A stretch of 64,000 nt of DNA. Origin: Solitalea longa. GTDB taxonomy: Bacteria > Bacteroidota > Bacteroidia > Sphingobacteriales > Sphingobacteriaceae. The DNA lies in NCBI RefSeq assembly GCF_002920915.1, contig NZ_PQVF01000005.1, forward strand, positions 248,001 through 312,000. The letters are read 5' to 3'. Below, one piece after another: positions 1 through 8,967 of this stretch (position 1 is the stretch's first letter; each line of letters begins with the position of its first letter). The position numbers were made by a program, and so were the translations under genes. Under the pieces are notes generated by a model. The model worked only from the letters and a program-made list of their open reading frames with translations, ran no database searches and was not told the origin of the DNA.

Positions 1-255
1 CGCTTTGCAATTGGAGGTATCAACATTTTGCTTAAAAAAGCACCCAATGCTTTAATAGTGCCTATTGCCATTAAAAATAACTGGAAGGTTAATCAATATG
101 GCAAATACCCTCTTTCTGCGTTTGAAAATGTTAGCTGGACAATCTTGCCAGGAATAGAGTCGAAAGATCGGGAAATTGAAGATGTGGTTCTTGAAGCCGA
201 AACTGCAGTGAAAACAGAGCTGGAGCAAATCAAAATAAACTCCCAAATACTTTAG
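1..255 (+). CDS. 1-acyl-glycerol-3-phosphate acyltransferase-like protein, C-terminal part (5'-truncated by window edge)
   Basis: The reading frame is open from base 1 and stops at 253-255; the true start lies outside the window. The visible 84 residues (RFAIGGINILLKKAPNA then LIVPIAIKNNW) resemble the C-terminal part of PlsC-type lysophospholipid acyltransferases, where a gly-rich turn is followed by a hydrophobic VPIAI strand. The catalytic HX4D motif would lie upstream and cannot be checked. The family transfers an acyl chain to lysophosphatidate at the inner membrane. A hairpin terminator follows. Family assignment is from recognition of the C-terminal segment only. Confidence 0.55.
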   Translation, partial: RFAIGGINILLKKAPNALIVPIAIKNNWKVNQYGKYPLSAFENVSWTILPGIESKDREIEDVVLEAETAVKTELEQIKINSQIL

Positions 256-293
256 TAACGCTTAAACAGTAAAGATATTTAATGATAAATTTT

Positions 294-325
294 AAATGCG
301 GGGCATTATGTTCCGCATTTTTTAT
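294..325 (+). terminator. Rho-independent terminator after the acyltransferase
   Basis: Arms AAATGCGG (294-301) and CCGCATTT (313-320) close an 11-nt loop and run into a T tract at 318-323. It lies 38 bp past the acyltransferase stop and separates it from the TPR gene. Confidence 0.75.
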
Positions 326-414
326 TAGATACTAGAAGTGCGTGACTAACCTAGATGATTAATCAACTGAATATCATTATGTTTTATTAATTTAAATTAA
401 TCAATAAAGCACTA

Positions 415-2109
415 ATGAAACCCTACTTATTAATTCTACCCCTGGCACTCTTATTTTCGGGTGCAAAAAAAACGGTTTTGCCTAAAGAACCTGTGAAAAG
501 TACAATTCCATTTTGTTATGGTTCTGCAAATACTAATCTCACTTTAATTGATTCAGTTCCCCCTATTCTTTATTTAGGTTTAGGGGACTACCATTTTCCC
601 GTAAGTTCAAAAAATGAGATTGCTTCAAAGTATATTGATCAAGGCTTCAAATTATATTACGCCTTTAATCATCCGGAGGCTTACCGCTCATTTAGGGAGG
701 CCGCGCGTCTTGACTCTTCGCTTGCTTTGGCATATTGGGGACAGGCGCTTTGTCTTGGCCCAAACATAAATATGCCTATGGATGATTCAAAAACGCTGAC
801 AACTTTTCAATTAATCCAACGAGCCATCCGGTTAAGTGAAAAATCATCGCCTAAAGAAAAAGCGTTTATTAAAGCATTATCAAAAAGATACACCGAGAAG
901 CCCGGAAAAAGGGTAGAACTGGATAATGCGTATGCCTCGGCAATGAGAGTCCTTATAAAAGAATACCCCAACGATGCAGATGCATTAGCATTATGTGCAG
1001 AAGCATTAATGGATCTGCACCCTTGGAACTTTTGGAAAAGCAATGGCGAACCTCAGCCTTGGACCCAGGAAATAGTTTCAACGCTTGAGAAGGCGATAGC
1101 TATAAACCCTGCTCATATTGGTGCTAATCATTTCTATGTCCATGCACTGGAAGCTTCTCCGATGCCGGCCAAGGCTTTGGGTTCGGCGTCAAAGCTAAGA
1201 AGCCTTGCTCCTGAAGCTGGCCATTTGGTTCATATGCCTTCCCATATTTACATTCATATCGGCGAATATGCCGACGGATCTCTTGTAAATAAACAGGCAA
1301 TAGACATAGACGCTAAAAGCCTAAAAAATGGAATGCAAAGTGTGGCTTACCCCGAGCATAATATTCATTTTTTATATACCACGCTTACGCTTGAAGGCAA
1401 TAGTAAAGAGGCCTTGCTGTATGCAGAAAAGGTAAAAGAAAGCATTCCGTTTGAGGCATTGAATGACCCTTTATACGGTGGATCGTCACAAAACCTTTAT
1501 GCATCTCCTTTGTATGCGATGGTAAGGTTCGGCAAGTGGAATGAAATACTTAAACAAAAGGAACCTGCCAGGAAACAACTCCTTTTAAGAGGTATTTATC
1601 ATTACGCGGTTGGAATGGCGTATGTAAGAACAAACCAACTCGACAGTGTACTAAAACATCACGCGGCATTACTTGGTATTATTTCAAGAAAAGAGGCAGA
1701 TACAACTGTAGTATGGCAAACTAATACCATTAAAAGACTATTGGAAATCGCCGCAAACGTATTGGAGGGCGAGTTTTACGCCGCTAAGAAAGATTATCCA
1801 AAAGCACTCATCCCTCTTCAAAAGGCGGTGAAACAGGAAGAAACTCTTTTTTATGGCGAACCTTCAGATTGGCCAAATCCCGTTAAAAATAATTATGGGG
1901 CGGTATTAGTGGAGGCTGGCAGAGCTAAAGAAGCCGAGTCGATCTATAATGCAGCCTTAAAACAATATCCTGAAAACGGATGGTCGTTGATAGGTTTATA
2001 CAATGCCTTAACAGCTCAACAGAAAACCAACGAATCGGCGGTTGTAAAAAAGAGGTTTGATAAAGCTTTTAAAAATGCTGATATAACTTTAAAAAACTCC
2101 CGATTGTAA
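415..2109 (+). CDS. Tetratricopeptide-repeat protein, probably exported
   Basis: This 564-aa protein starts with a hydrophobic leader (MKPYLLILPLALLFSGA), which suggests export. No lipobox cysteine is seen there. A first TPR-like block (AYRSFREAARLDSSLALAYW) lies near residues 95-115. More helical repeats run through the middle (AINPAHIGANHFYVHALEAS) and near the C terminus (KDYPKALIPLQKAV; AGRAKEAESIYNAALKQYP). No catalytic motif was seen, so a scaffold or binding role is the most one can infer. Terminator upstream and a 69-bp gap downstream suggest it has its own transcript. A closely related soluble TPR family occurs across Bacteroidota, without an assigned role known to me. Confidence 0.8.
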   Translation: MKPYLLILPLALLFSGAKKTVLPKEPVKSTIPFCYGSANTNLTLIDSVPPILYLGLGDYHFPVSSKNEIASKYIDQGFKLYYAFNHPEAYRSFREAARLDSSLALAYWGQALCLGPNINMPMDDSKTLTTFQLIQRAIRLSEKSSPKEKAFIKALSKRYTEKPGKRVELDNAYASAMRVLIKEYPNDADALALCAEALMDLHPWNFWKSNGEPQPWTQEIVSTLEKAIAINPAHIGANHFYVHALEASPMPAKALGSASKLRSLAPEAGHLVHMPSHIYIHIGEYADGSLVNKQAIDIDAKSLKNGMQSVAYPEHNIHFLYTTLTLEGNSKEALLYAEKVKESIPFEALNDPLYGGSSQNLYASPLYAMVRFGKWNEILKQKEPARKQLLLRGIYHYAVGMAYVRTNQLDSVLKHHAALLGIISRKEADTTVVWQTNTIKRLLEIAANVLEGEFYAAKKDYPKALIPLQKAVKQEETLFYGEPSDWPNPVKNNYGAVLVEAGRAKEAESIYNAALKQYPENGWSLIGLYNALTAQQKTNESAVVKKRFDKAFKNADITLKNSRL

Positions 2110-2178
2110 AAAACTTTATCGATGTGCAACATCTTTAATAATTAATCCGTCTGATAGAAGAACTTATTTACCCTTATT

Positions 2179-2925
2179 ATGAAATTAATAGAAAAAACTC
2201 TTACCGCTCTGGCTTTATCGGCCGTTTTAATTGGCTCATCAACTATACTATATGCCACTGACATTAAATCAAATAAAGAAACCAGAGATGTTGTTACCGA
2301 AACCAGAAAGGTTACCGGTTTCCATGGAATTAATGTAAGTACCGGAATTGATGTGTTTATTACCCAGGGTACAAGTGAAAAAGTTACTGTAACGGCCAGC
2401 AGCAATATTATTGGCAAAATAAAAACGGTGGTAAACAATGGAATATTAGAAATTTATGTAGATAAAACTGGAAAAGACAGTTGGTCGTGGGGCAATGAAA
2501 CGCGCAAAGTATATTTAACAGTTAAAACGTTGGACGCCATTGTTGCCAACAGTGGCTCTGATGTTTCCACTACTAACCGATTAAAGGCAGATAAGCTTTT
2601 TGCCCAATCGTCATCAGGCTCGGACCTTAAACTGGATTTGGATGTAAGAGATTTGATTTGTGAAACATCCAGTGGCAGTGATGCTGAGCTCAGTGGTATT
2701 GCCAAATCGTTCAATGTTCAGGCATCTAGCGGAAGTGATGTTAATGCATTTCATTTAACCACCGAGGTGTGCGTAGCAAATGCAAGCAGTGGCTCGGATA
2801 TCGATGTTACAGTTACAAAACAATTAACAGCAGACGCAAGCAGCGGTGGTGATGTTACCTATAAAGGAAAACCTCAAAAGGTGGTGAAAAACGAATCGAG
2901 CGGTGGCGATATTTCTGCTCAATAA
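2179..2925 (+). CDS. Head GIN domain (DUF2807) protein, exported
   Basis: A 248-aa protein with a signal peptide (residues about 1-29, ending ILYATD). The rest matches the head-GIN/DUF2807 auto-transporter adhesin-like family, which folds as a right-handed beta-helix. The repeated rungs are visible as recurring SSGSD or SSGGD motifs spaced about 20 residues apart over residues 140-248, with the entry motif GINVSTGIDVFITQG near residue 50. No enzymatic residues are expected. The next gene is a clear paralogue in the same direction, so this is a tandem duplication. Function in the family is unproven; cell-surface or periplasmic binding is inferred. Confidence 0.88.
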   Translation: MKLIEKTLTALALSAVLIGSSTILYATDIKSNKETRDVVTETRKVTGFHGINVSTGIDVFITQGTSEKVTVTASSNIIGKIKTVVNNGILEIYVDKTGKDSWSWGNETRKVYLTVKTLDAIVANSGSDVSTTNRLKADKLFAQSSSGSDLKLDLDVRDLICETSSGSDAELSGIAKSFNVQASSGSDVNAFHLTTEVCVANASSGSDIDVTVTKQLTADASSGGDVTYKGKPQKVVKNESSGGDISAQ

Positions 2926-3061
2926 ACAAAATAACCTTCATCAACATATAACAGGAAAGGTGGCCCAATCAGCCATCTTTTCGTTTTTTATTTAGGCTTG
3001 ATTACTGTAACCAAGCGACACCTTCTGTCGTCTTATTTTCAAACTAAAACCAACTACTCAT

Positions 3062-3811
3062 ATGAATATCACTAAAAAAGCAATAATTGTTTTAACCGTG
3101 CTTTGCACTTTACAAATTTCATTCGTTAACTCTTTCGCAGCCAATAGACATACAATCGAGATTGGTGCCAACAAAACCGAAACCAGAAGCGTTTCTGGTT
3201 ACTTAGGAATACAAGCGCACAATGGCGTTCAGGTATATATTACACAAGGAGCCGCTGAGAAGGTTAGTGTGACGGGCTCAGAGGATGGGTTAAAACGATT
3301 AAAAACGGAAGTAAAAAATGGTGTTTTAGACATTTATGTTGAAAGAACAGGATGGTTTTGGTCGGGATGGTCAAATAACAATGAAGTTTTTAAAGTATAT
3401 GTTACCATTAAAGAAGTAAATTCTCTAATTGCCCACAGTGGAGCAAATATTTATACAACCTCAAAAATAAAAGCTGATAAATTAACTGTTAAAACCCATT
3501 CCGGTTCTTATATAAAACTTGAGGGCGACTCAAACGAGCTTACCTGCGAATCTTCAAGTGGCTCGCAGATGGAATTAATTGGCAGCACAAAAAACTTTTC
3601 AATTCAAACTTCAAGTGGCAGCAATGTAAACGCTTTTCGCCTGTTAACAGAGACTTGCTCTGCCCAATCGAGTAGTGGTTCTAACGTCGATATAAGCGTA
3701 AGCAAACAACTAACGGCTAACTCGAGCAGTGGGAGCCATATTAACTATAAAGGCAATCCAAAAATAGTAAGCAAAAATTCTTCAAGCGGAGGCGAAGTTT
3801 CGGCACATTAA
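3062..3811 (+). CDS. Head GIN domain (DUF2807) protein, paralogue
   Basis: This 249-aa protein has the same plan as its upstream neighbour: signal peptide (to about residue 27, SFAA), entry motif GIQAHNGVQVYITQG, then SSGS-N/Q rungs to the C terminus. The last rungs read SSGSHINY and SSSGGEV. Aspartates after the SSGS turns in the first copy are often replaced by asparagine, glutamine or histidine here, so the exposed rung face has diverged. The 136-bp gap between the copies contains no clear terminator, so co-transcription is possible. A strong two-way terminator follows. Confidence 0.88.
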   Translation: MNITKKAIIVLTVLCTLQISFVNSFAANRHTIEIGANKTETRSVSGYLGIQAHNGVQVYITQGAAEKVSVTGSEDGLKRLKTEVKNGVLDIYVERTGWFWSGWSNNNEVFKVYVTIKEVNSLIAHSGANIYTTSKIKADKLTVKTHSGSYIKLEGDSNELTCESSSGSQMELIGSTKNFSIQTSSGSNVNAFRLLTETCSAQSSSGSNVDISVSKQLTANSSSGSHINYKGNPKIVSKNSSSGGEVSAH

Positions 3812-3825
3812 TTTTCAACTACCTA

Positions 3826-3862
3826 TAATAAGAAAAGCGGCCGAAAGCCGCTTTTCTTATTA
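3826..3862. terminator. Bidirectional terminator between convergent genes
   Basis: Perfect 15-bp arms (3826-3840 and 3848-3862) with a 7-nt loop. The arms contain A runs on one side and T runs on the other, so it can end both the head-GIN transcript and the convergent metallo-hydrolase transcript. It overlaps the stop codon of the latter. Confidence 0.85.
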
Positions 3863-5260
3863 TAGCTGAAATTGTTGATGTCGATAAGGAATTTCAACAT
3901 TTTGAAAACCCTGGAGCTGGAGTTTTTCTTTAAATTCTTGCTGTACATCATATTCGCCATGCACTAAAAACACTGTTTTAACCTTTGAAGCATCCTGACA
4001 AGAAATGAACCTGGAAAGATCTTTATAATCGCCATGAGCACTTAATGAATCGATCTTGCCAATTTCTGCCCTAACAAAATATTTTGTTCCGAAAATATGA
4101 ACAACGTCAGGCCTGTTAAGCAATCGTCCGCCCAAGGAGCTCGACTCACAATATCCTACTAATAAAATTGTGTTCTTTGGATCGCTAATGGTATTAGCGA
4201 TATGGTGCTTCACCCTGCCCGCTTCAGCCATTCCTGAAGCGGAAATAATGATACATGGTTCTTCACTATAGTTCAGCGCCTTCGACTCTTCTATATCCTC
4301 AATAAAATGCAAGCCCTTAAAATCAAAAGGATCCCTGTCGAACTTCAGCGTTTGTTCCACATCGCTATTAAAATATTCGGGATAGCTTTTTATAATCCTG
4401 GTAGTTTTTTCAGATAAAGGACTATCCACATATACCTTAACCTCGGGCAATTCCTGCAAATTTTCGAGATTGTTTAACAAATACAACAATTCCTGTGTTC
4501 GCCCAACGCTAAATGCAGGGATAACGAGTTTTCCTTTCTTTTCGACACAAGTTCTTTTAATATACTTTAAGAGCTCCCTTTCAGTTGGTGCCACATCTAA
4601 ATGCAAAGAGTTGCCGTAAGTAGATTCGAGAATAACATAATCTGCCTGGGGAAAAACTGCTGGTGATCGTAATATATCCGCCTCATAACGCCCTACATCC
4701 CCGCTAAAGGAAATCCGGGTTGACTTATCCCCTTCGTGTATAATCAAGTGAACAGCCGCACTGCCTATAATATGGCCCGCATCGGTAAATAATACTTCCA
4801 GTTCATTATCAATTCTTGTCCACCTGTTATACTGAACAGGAACAAAGCGCTCGTAACATTCTTCGACATCTTGCAAGGTATACAGCGGAAACAAAATAGA
4901 CTTACCCTGTCTTTTACGACGTTTATTCAGAAAGTCGATATCCGATTTTTGAATCCTGGCTGAATCCTGCAACAATAAACGAGCTAGATCAATGGTGGCC
5001 GGAGTGCAATAAATCTTACCCGAAAAACCTTCATGGACCAACCGTGGAATTAAACCGCAGTGATCAATATGTGCATGTGACAAAATGAGCACATCAACCT
5101 CGCTCGGATTGAATCCAAAGTGCTTATTTAACACCTCGGTTTCTGCACCACCTCCCTGGAACATACCGCAATCAAGCAATATCTGCTTTCCGTTACTGGT
5201 TTTTATGAGGTGCTTGCTGCCTGTTACGTTTTGCGCTGCACCATGAAACGTAATGTTCAT
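3860..5260 (-). CDS. Metallo-beta-lactamase/beta-CASP hydrolase (RNA-processing exonuclease type)
   Basis: A 466-aa protein with the MBL zinc motif HAHIDHCG (His62, His64, Asp66, His67). A later SFSGDVGRY segment supplies the metal-binding Asp. The beta-CASP region carries KLVIPAFSVGRTQELLYLL, and the RMMBL part carries ASGMAEAGRVKHH and HGDY. Members act on RNA in the cytoplasm (YSH1/CPSF73-like; bacterial relatives include RNase J-type enzymes), but this shorter COG1236-type branch has no settled substrate. The M28 gene lies 17 bp upstream on the same strand, and S15 is upstream of that, so the three may share a transcript. Start is the first Met, with the beta strand MNITFHGAA directly after it. 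Confidence 0.9.
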   Translation of the reverse strand: MNITFHGAAQNVTGSKHLIKTSNGKQILLDCGMFQGGGAETEVLNKHFGFNPSEVDVLILSHAHIDHCGLIPRLVHEGFSGKIYCTPATIDLARLLLQDSARIQKSDIDFLNKRRKRQGKSILFPLYTLQDVEECYERFVPVQYNRWTRIDNELEVLFTDAGHIIGSAAVHLIIHEGDKSTRISFSGDVGRYEADILRSPAVFPQADYVILESTYGNSLHLDVAPTERELLKYIKRTCVEKKGKLVIPAFSVGRTQELLYLLNNLENLQELPEVKVYVDSPLSEKTTRIIKSYPEYFNSDVEQTLKFDRDPFDFKGLHFIEDIEESKALNYSEEPCIIISASGMAEAGRVKHHIANTISDPKNTILLVGYCESSSLGGRLLNRPDVVHIFGTKYFVRAEIGKIDSLSAHGDYKDLSRFISCQDASKVKTVFLVHGEYDVQQEFKEKLQLQGFQNVEIPYRHQQFQL

Positions 5261-5277
5261 AGTAGAAAGAATTAAGT

Positions 5278-6633
5278 TTATTGACGAAGTGGTTTTGGAA
5301 ACACCGCTAAGCTTTCATGTCCATTCTCATCAACGGATTGAACGGCAAAGAAATAATTGTCTTTTGAATAAGGCAATCTAACTTTGGCATCTGTTACAAA
5401 AATCTTCTTTGTCCAAAACGCATCTGTGGTTTCTCTTATTAAAACATAATAACCCTTAGGTTTCTTCCCTGCCGGGGCTCCCCAAACCAGATCAGTAAAG
5501 TTAGTCAGTTCTTTTGTTAAAATATTTACGTTCCTCGGTTCCTGAGGGGCAAAGGCCACATTAGCCAATGTGGCTGCATTTACACCCGCTACCTTTTTTA
5601 AATAATTAAAATCGACAAAATCTGTTAAATCGCCATAATCCTTACCCCCTTCAGTTCTTATATTTTGATGTTGGCGATCGAAGTTCTCGTTCATTTCGGT
5701 AAAACGTATAGCAGCAAAACCCTGATTACTGAAAGGGATATGGTCACCACCGCGTAAGTAGCGATCGCGTCTATAAATCAGCTTCACCTCCATATTTTCC
5801 ACATAGCGTTCAGCCACTTCCTTTACATAACGGGCAAACTGCCTTGCCGGACTATCATTCTCCCCTCCTGTTTGCTGGCGAACCAAGGTCATCGGTCCGG
5901 TTTCTGTTGCCGGGACTCCTTCACTAAATACGCGTAACTTCAAATTATCTTTAAGATCGGTTTCGATACCGTAACTATTGCCTACAATATCATTAGTGAT
6001 CATGCCTTTCACCTGCCAATTTTCGGCCAATGCCCTTTTTGCGAGATTCCCGGCTCCTAATAAGCCTTGCTCCTCACCTGTAACACAGGCAAAAATGATG
6101 GTGGCGCTAAACTTATGTTTACTCATTACTCTGGCTAACTCCATAACCGCAACGGTTCCTGAGCCGTCGTCGTTTGCACCCGGAGCTGTAATGGTATCGT
6201 TATTCACATCCGAAGCCCTTGAATCAAAATGCCCAGTAACAATAAAAACACGTTTATCGCTGGTATCAACTCCTGGAAGAATTGCCAGCACATTTTTAAT
6301 GGTTGTTTTCTTAGTCACACGGCCGCCATCAGGCTCTACAGCAAATGAATCAAATTCAACTTTTAACCGGCTGCCACTTTCTTTGCTGTATTTGGTAAAT
6401 TCAGAAAATATCCAGTTTCGGGCCGCTCCTATGCCAGTGGTTTTTGATAACGTGTCACTAAATGTATGGCGAGTTTTGAAAGACACCAATTTAATGTTTA
6501 AGGCTTTCAAGTTTTCAGAAGACAGTTCATCAACAATTGATTTAATCTCCGGATCCCGGTTAATAATTACCTGTGAAAACGTATTAGAATAGGTTACAAA
6601 AAGGCAAAAAACGGCCACAATACACTTTTTCAT
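5278..6633 (-). CDS. M28 family zinc aminopeptidase, exported
   Basis: A 451-aa protein with a signal peptide (residues 1-20, ending NTFSQ). The M28 site is complete in sequence: VTGHFDS (His135, with Asp137), PGANDDGSG (bridging Asp155) and TGEEQGLLG (Glu187/188). GGDHIPFSNQGFAAIRFTE supplies the distal histidine loop. A C-terminal fibronectin type III-like segment follows from about residue 370 (NVNILTKELTNFTDLVW onward). The family removes N-terminal residues from peptides, here probably in the periplasm. Next to it is an S15-type hydrolase 11 bp away on the same strand, which suggests a shared peptide-degrading role. Confidence 0.92.
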   Translation of the reverse strand: MKKCIVAVFCLFVTYSNTFSQVIINRDPEIKSIVDELSSENLKALNIKLVSFKTRHTFSDTLSKTTGIGAARNWIFSEFTKYSKESGSRLKVEFDSFAVEPDGGRVTKKTTIKNVLAILPGVDTSDKRVFIVTGHFDSRASDVNNDTITAPGANDDGSGTVAVMELARVMSKHKFSATIIFACVTGEEQGLLGAGNLAKRALAENWQVKGMITNDIVGNSYGIETDLKDNLKLRVFSEGVPATETGPMTLVRQQTGGENDSPARQFARYVKEVAERYVENMEVKLIYRRDRYLRGGDHIPFSNQGFAAIRFTEMNENFDRQHQNIRTEGGKDYGDLTDFVDFNYLKKVAGVNAATLANVAFAPQEPRNVNILTKELTNFTDLVWGAPAGKKPKGYYVLIRETTDAFWTKKIFVTDAKVRLPYSKDNYFFAVQSVDENGHESLAVFPKPLRQ

Positions 6634-6644
6634 ATCAATCTATA

Positions 6645-8516
6645 TTATTCTAAAACGTTAACTTTTAAGGAAGAGGCAGCATCAGATTGACGCAGAATTT
6701 TAATCTCTGCTTTTTGAAAATCATGATCATTTGCTTCATAAATATTCTCTACGAATTTCTGCGGATTGCGGTCGACCAAAGGAAACCATGTGCTTTGAAC
6801 CTGGATCATTATCTTATGCCCTTTGCGGAAGGTGTGCATTACATCAGGTAGATAAAACTTTACCTGTTCTGTTTTTCCAGGTGTTAATGCTTCAGGTTTT
6901 TCATAACTATTGCGATACTTGGCGCGCATTACTTCAGCACGCAGCAACATTTGATATCCGCCAATTTTAACTTCTTTCTTGTTCAATACATAGCTGTTCA
7001 AACTATCGGGATAAACATCTATTAGTTTTACGATAAAATCTGCATCGGTTCCGGTAGTAGATACAAAAAGATTGGCATTCAGCGGACCTGCAAGGGTAAT
7101 TTCCTTATCAAGAACATCTGTTTCGTAAACTAATACGTCAGGCCTACGGCTGGCAAAACGCTGATCATCTATCATATACTCACGCGAACGATTCATTGCT
7201 ATACCATCTTGGTAGGGCACCGGTTTTTCTGGATCACTGATATAAGTGTCTGCCCCAGTCGTTTCTTTTGGTGCGTCAAAAGACAATTTTCCTTTAGCTC
7301 TGAAATAAAGCGTTTTTTCTTTTGCCTCTGCAGGAGGCCATGCCGAATGTTTCTTCCAACTATCGGCACCTATATCAAATGTTAAAGCTTCGGGAATATC
7401 AGGATTCCCCTGTCCTTTCAAATAATATAAAAAGAATGGAAGTTCTATGTTTTGCTGGTACCAGGTACTTGTTGTTGAACCGAATTTAATATCACCAAAA
7501 TAAGAACCATCACTACGGGCCCATCCGCCATGGAACCATGGCCCCATAACCAAGGTATTGGTAATTTTAGGATTATTTTTTTCGATTGATTTATACGTTT
7601 CTAAAGTGCCCCAGCAATCTTCGGCATCGAAAAAACCGCCAACAACCAGCATAGCTGGCTTGATGCCTTTTAAATGCTGGCGAATGTCACGTGCTTTCCA
7701 AAAAGCATCATAGTTTGGATGAGCCACCAAATCTTTATAAAAAGCCACATTTCCATTAAACACTTCTTTTTCAAGATTTTTTAGGGCCCCCTTTTTAAGA
7801 TAGAAATCATAAGCGTCAGATGATTTAAATTGGTACCCTTGAGGCCACTCTTTAATCAGTTGCGGGCGAGGTAAGCCAAAAACCGAATAAAAAGAAAACG
7901 TATCAAACATGAAAAGAGCTCCATTATGGTGGAAGTCATCTCCTAAAAACCAATTAGTAACAGGTGCCTGGGGTGAAACCGCTTTAATGGCCGGATGTCC
8001 AGCCAAGGCAGCCGTGGTTGAATAAAACCCCGGGTAAGAAATACCGTAAACACCAACTTTGCCATTCCCGCCTTTTACATTCTTTATGAGCCAGTCTACC
8101 GTATCATACGTATCTGTTGACTCATCAACAGAAGAAGAAATCTTGTCTTTGATTTGTGGGCGAATATTTACATACTCGCCTTCCGACATGAATCTTCCTC
8201 TTACATCCTGGTAAACAAATATGAAGCCTTCTCTCAGTGCAAATGAGGATGGGCCTAATGCTGTTTTGTACTTCCCTTCTCCATATGGACCAACAGAATA
8301 AGGCGTTCTGTTTAGCAAAAAAGGATAAGCCTTTGACTTATCTTTTGGTGAGTAAACTACAGTAAAAAGCTTTTTGCCATCTCGCATCGCAATCTGGCAT
8401 TCCTTTTTATCGTAATGATTTATCACAAAAGCCGAATCAGTTTCCTGCGCAAAGAGCCGCCCGGTTATGGAAGCAATTAGAGTAAAGCTAAAAATGAGTG
8501 AATAGATCTTCTTCAT
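6645..8516 (-). CDS. CocE/NonD or X-Pro dipeptidyl-peptidase (S15) family hydrolase, exported
   Basis: The chosen start, at 8516, gives 623 aa beginning MKKIYSLIFSF with a clean signal peptide to LFAQ. The longer frame from 8567 would bury that signal behind 17 residues. The nucleophile motif GVYGISYPGFYST fits the S15 GxSYxG consensus. MVVGGFFDAED and MGPWFHGGWAR contain the expected Asp and His regions, and the C-terminal half is a jelly-roll typical of this family. Members are alpha/beta hydrolases acting on acyl esters, beta-lactams or X-Pro peptides. With an M28 aminopeptidase directly downstream, peptide breakdown is a fair inference. Confidence 0.88.
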   Translation of the reverse strand: MKKIYSLIFSFTLIASITGRLFAQETDSAFVINHYDKKECQIAMRDGKKLFTVVYSPKDKSKAYPFLLNRTPYSVGPYGEGKYKTALGPSSFALREGFIFVYQDVRGRFMSEGEYVNIRPQIKDKISSSVDESTDTYDTVDWLIKNVKGGNGKVGVYGISYPGFYSTTAALAGHPAIKAVSPQAPVTNWFLGDDFHHNGALFMFDTFSFYSVFGLPRPQLIKEWPQGYQFKSSDAYDFYLKKGALKNLEKEVFNGNVAFYKDLVAHPNYDAFWKARDIRQHLKGIKPAMLVVGGFFDAEDCWGTLETYKSIEKNNPKITNTLVMGPWFHGGWARSDGSYFGDIKFGSTTSTWYQQNIELPFFLYYLKGQGNPDIPEALTFDIGADSWKKHSAWPPAEAKEKTLYFRAKGKLSFDAPKETTGADTYISDPEKPVPYQDGIAMNRSREYMIDDQRFASRRPDVLVYETDVLDKEITLAGPLNANLFVSTTGTDADFIVKLIDVYPDSLNSYVLNKKEVKIGGYQMLLRAEVMRAKYRNSYEKPEALTPGKTEQVKFYLPDVMHTFRKGHKIMIQVQSTWFPLVDRNPQKFVENIYEANDHDFQKAEIKILRQSDAASSLKVNVLE

Positions 8517-8709
8517 ATAGTTGTGTTTCTCTTTAAAGTAAATATAGCACTGTTCGTAAAAATTCAACCTGAATGAGATGACAAATCAACTATCGAATCA
8601 ATTTATCGAGATAAAAATTAAAAATTAAGCCTCAAATCATTATAAACTCAACTCATTAAGGAAATACTCCAATCTGAAATTAATTTCAAGCGTAATACTA
8701 TAGGAAAAG

Positions 8710-8735
8710 GCAGATTGTTAAATCTGCTTTTTTTA
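8710..8735 (+). terminator. Orphan Rho-independent terminator
   Basis: GCAGATT (8710-8716) and AATCTGC (8721-8727) form a 7-bp stem with a GTTA loop, followed by seven Ts. On the plus strand there is no upstream gene for it to end, because the hydrolase to the left runs the other way. Confidence 0.65.
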
Positions 8736-8799
8736 TTTCCACCGAGCAACCGTTTCGCAATCAAGTCCGTAATACACAGTAATATATACTGCTCAAATA

Positions 8800-8831
8800 T
8801 TGTAAAAGAGCAAAGATCTACACTATTTTTG
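8800..8831 (+). promoter_or_regulatory. Putative Bacteroidota-type promoter for the flippase/CapK pair
   Basis: TTG at 8800-8802 and TATTTTTG at 8824-8831 are separated by 21 bp, close to the TTTG-N(17-23)-TAnnTTTG pattern known for primary sigma factors of Bacteroidota. The predicted leader to the start at 8968 is about 130 nt and contains a small AGGCA/TGCCT hairpin. Confidence 0.5.
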
Positions 8832-8967
8832 TTTAGCAGGATAATCTAACTATTAAGAAATCGAGAAATATGCTTTTACTACCATACAAGGCATAATAAT
8901 TGCCTAAGAACAGGACACTTGGAAAAGGCAAACTCTTAAAACAGCTGTTTCTACCGTTTAAACTTGT

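Larger units (their letters stand above)
8517..8967. other. Divergent intergenic region with an orphan terminator and one promoter
   Basis: This 451-bp stretch separates the leftward S15 hydrolase gene from the rightward flippase gene. No convincing ORF was seen. It holds a 14-bp palindrome TGAAATTAATTTCA near 8676-8689, a rightward terminator at 8710-8735 and a promoter-like pair at 8800-8831. A terminator that reads away from no annotated gene suggests a short transcript between about 8590 and 8710. Confidence 0.5.

Noticed and set aside
5978-6592. 204-aa plus-strand ORF
   Set aside because: It is antisense to the M28 peptidase, whose catalytic motifs are all intact on the other strand.
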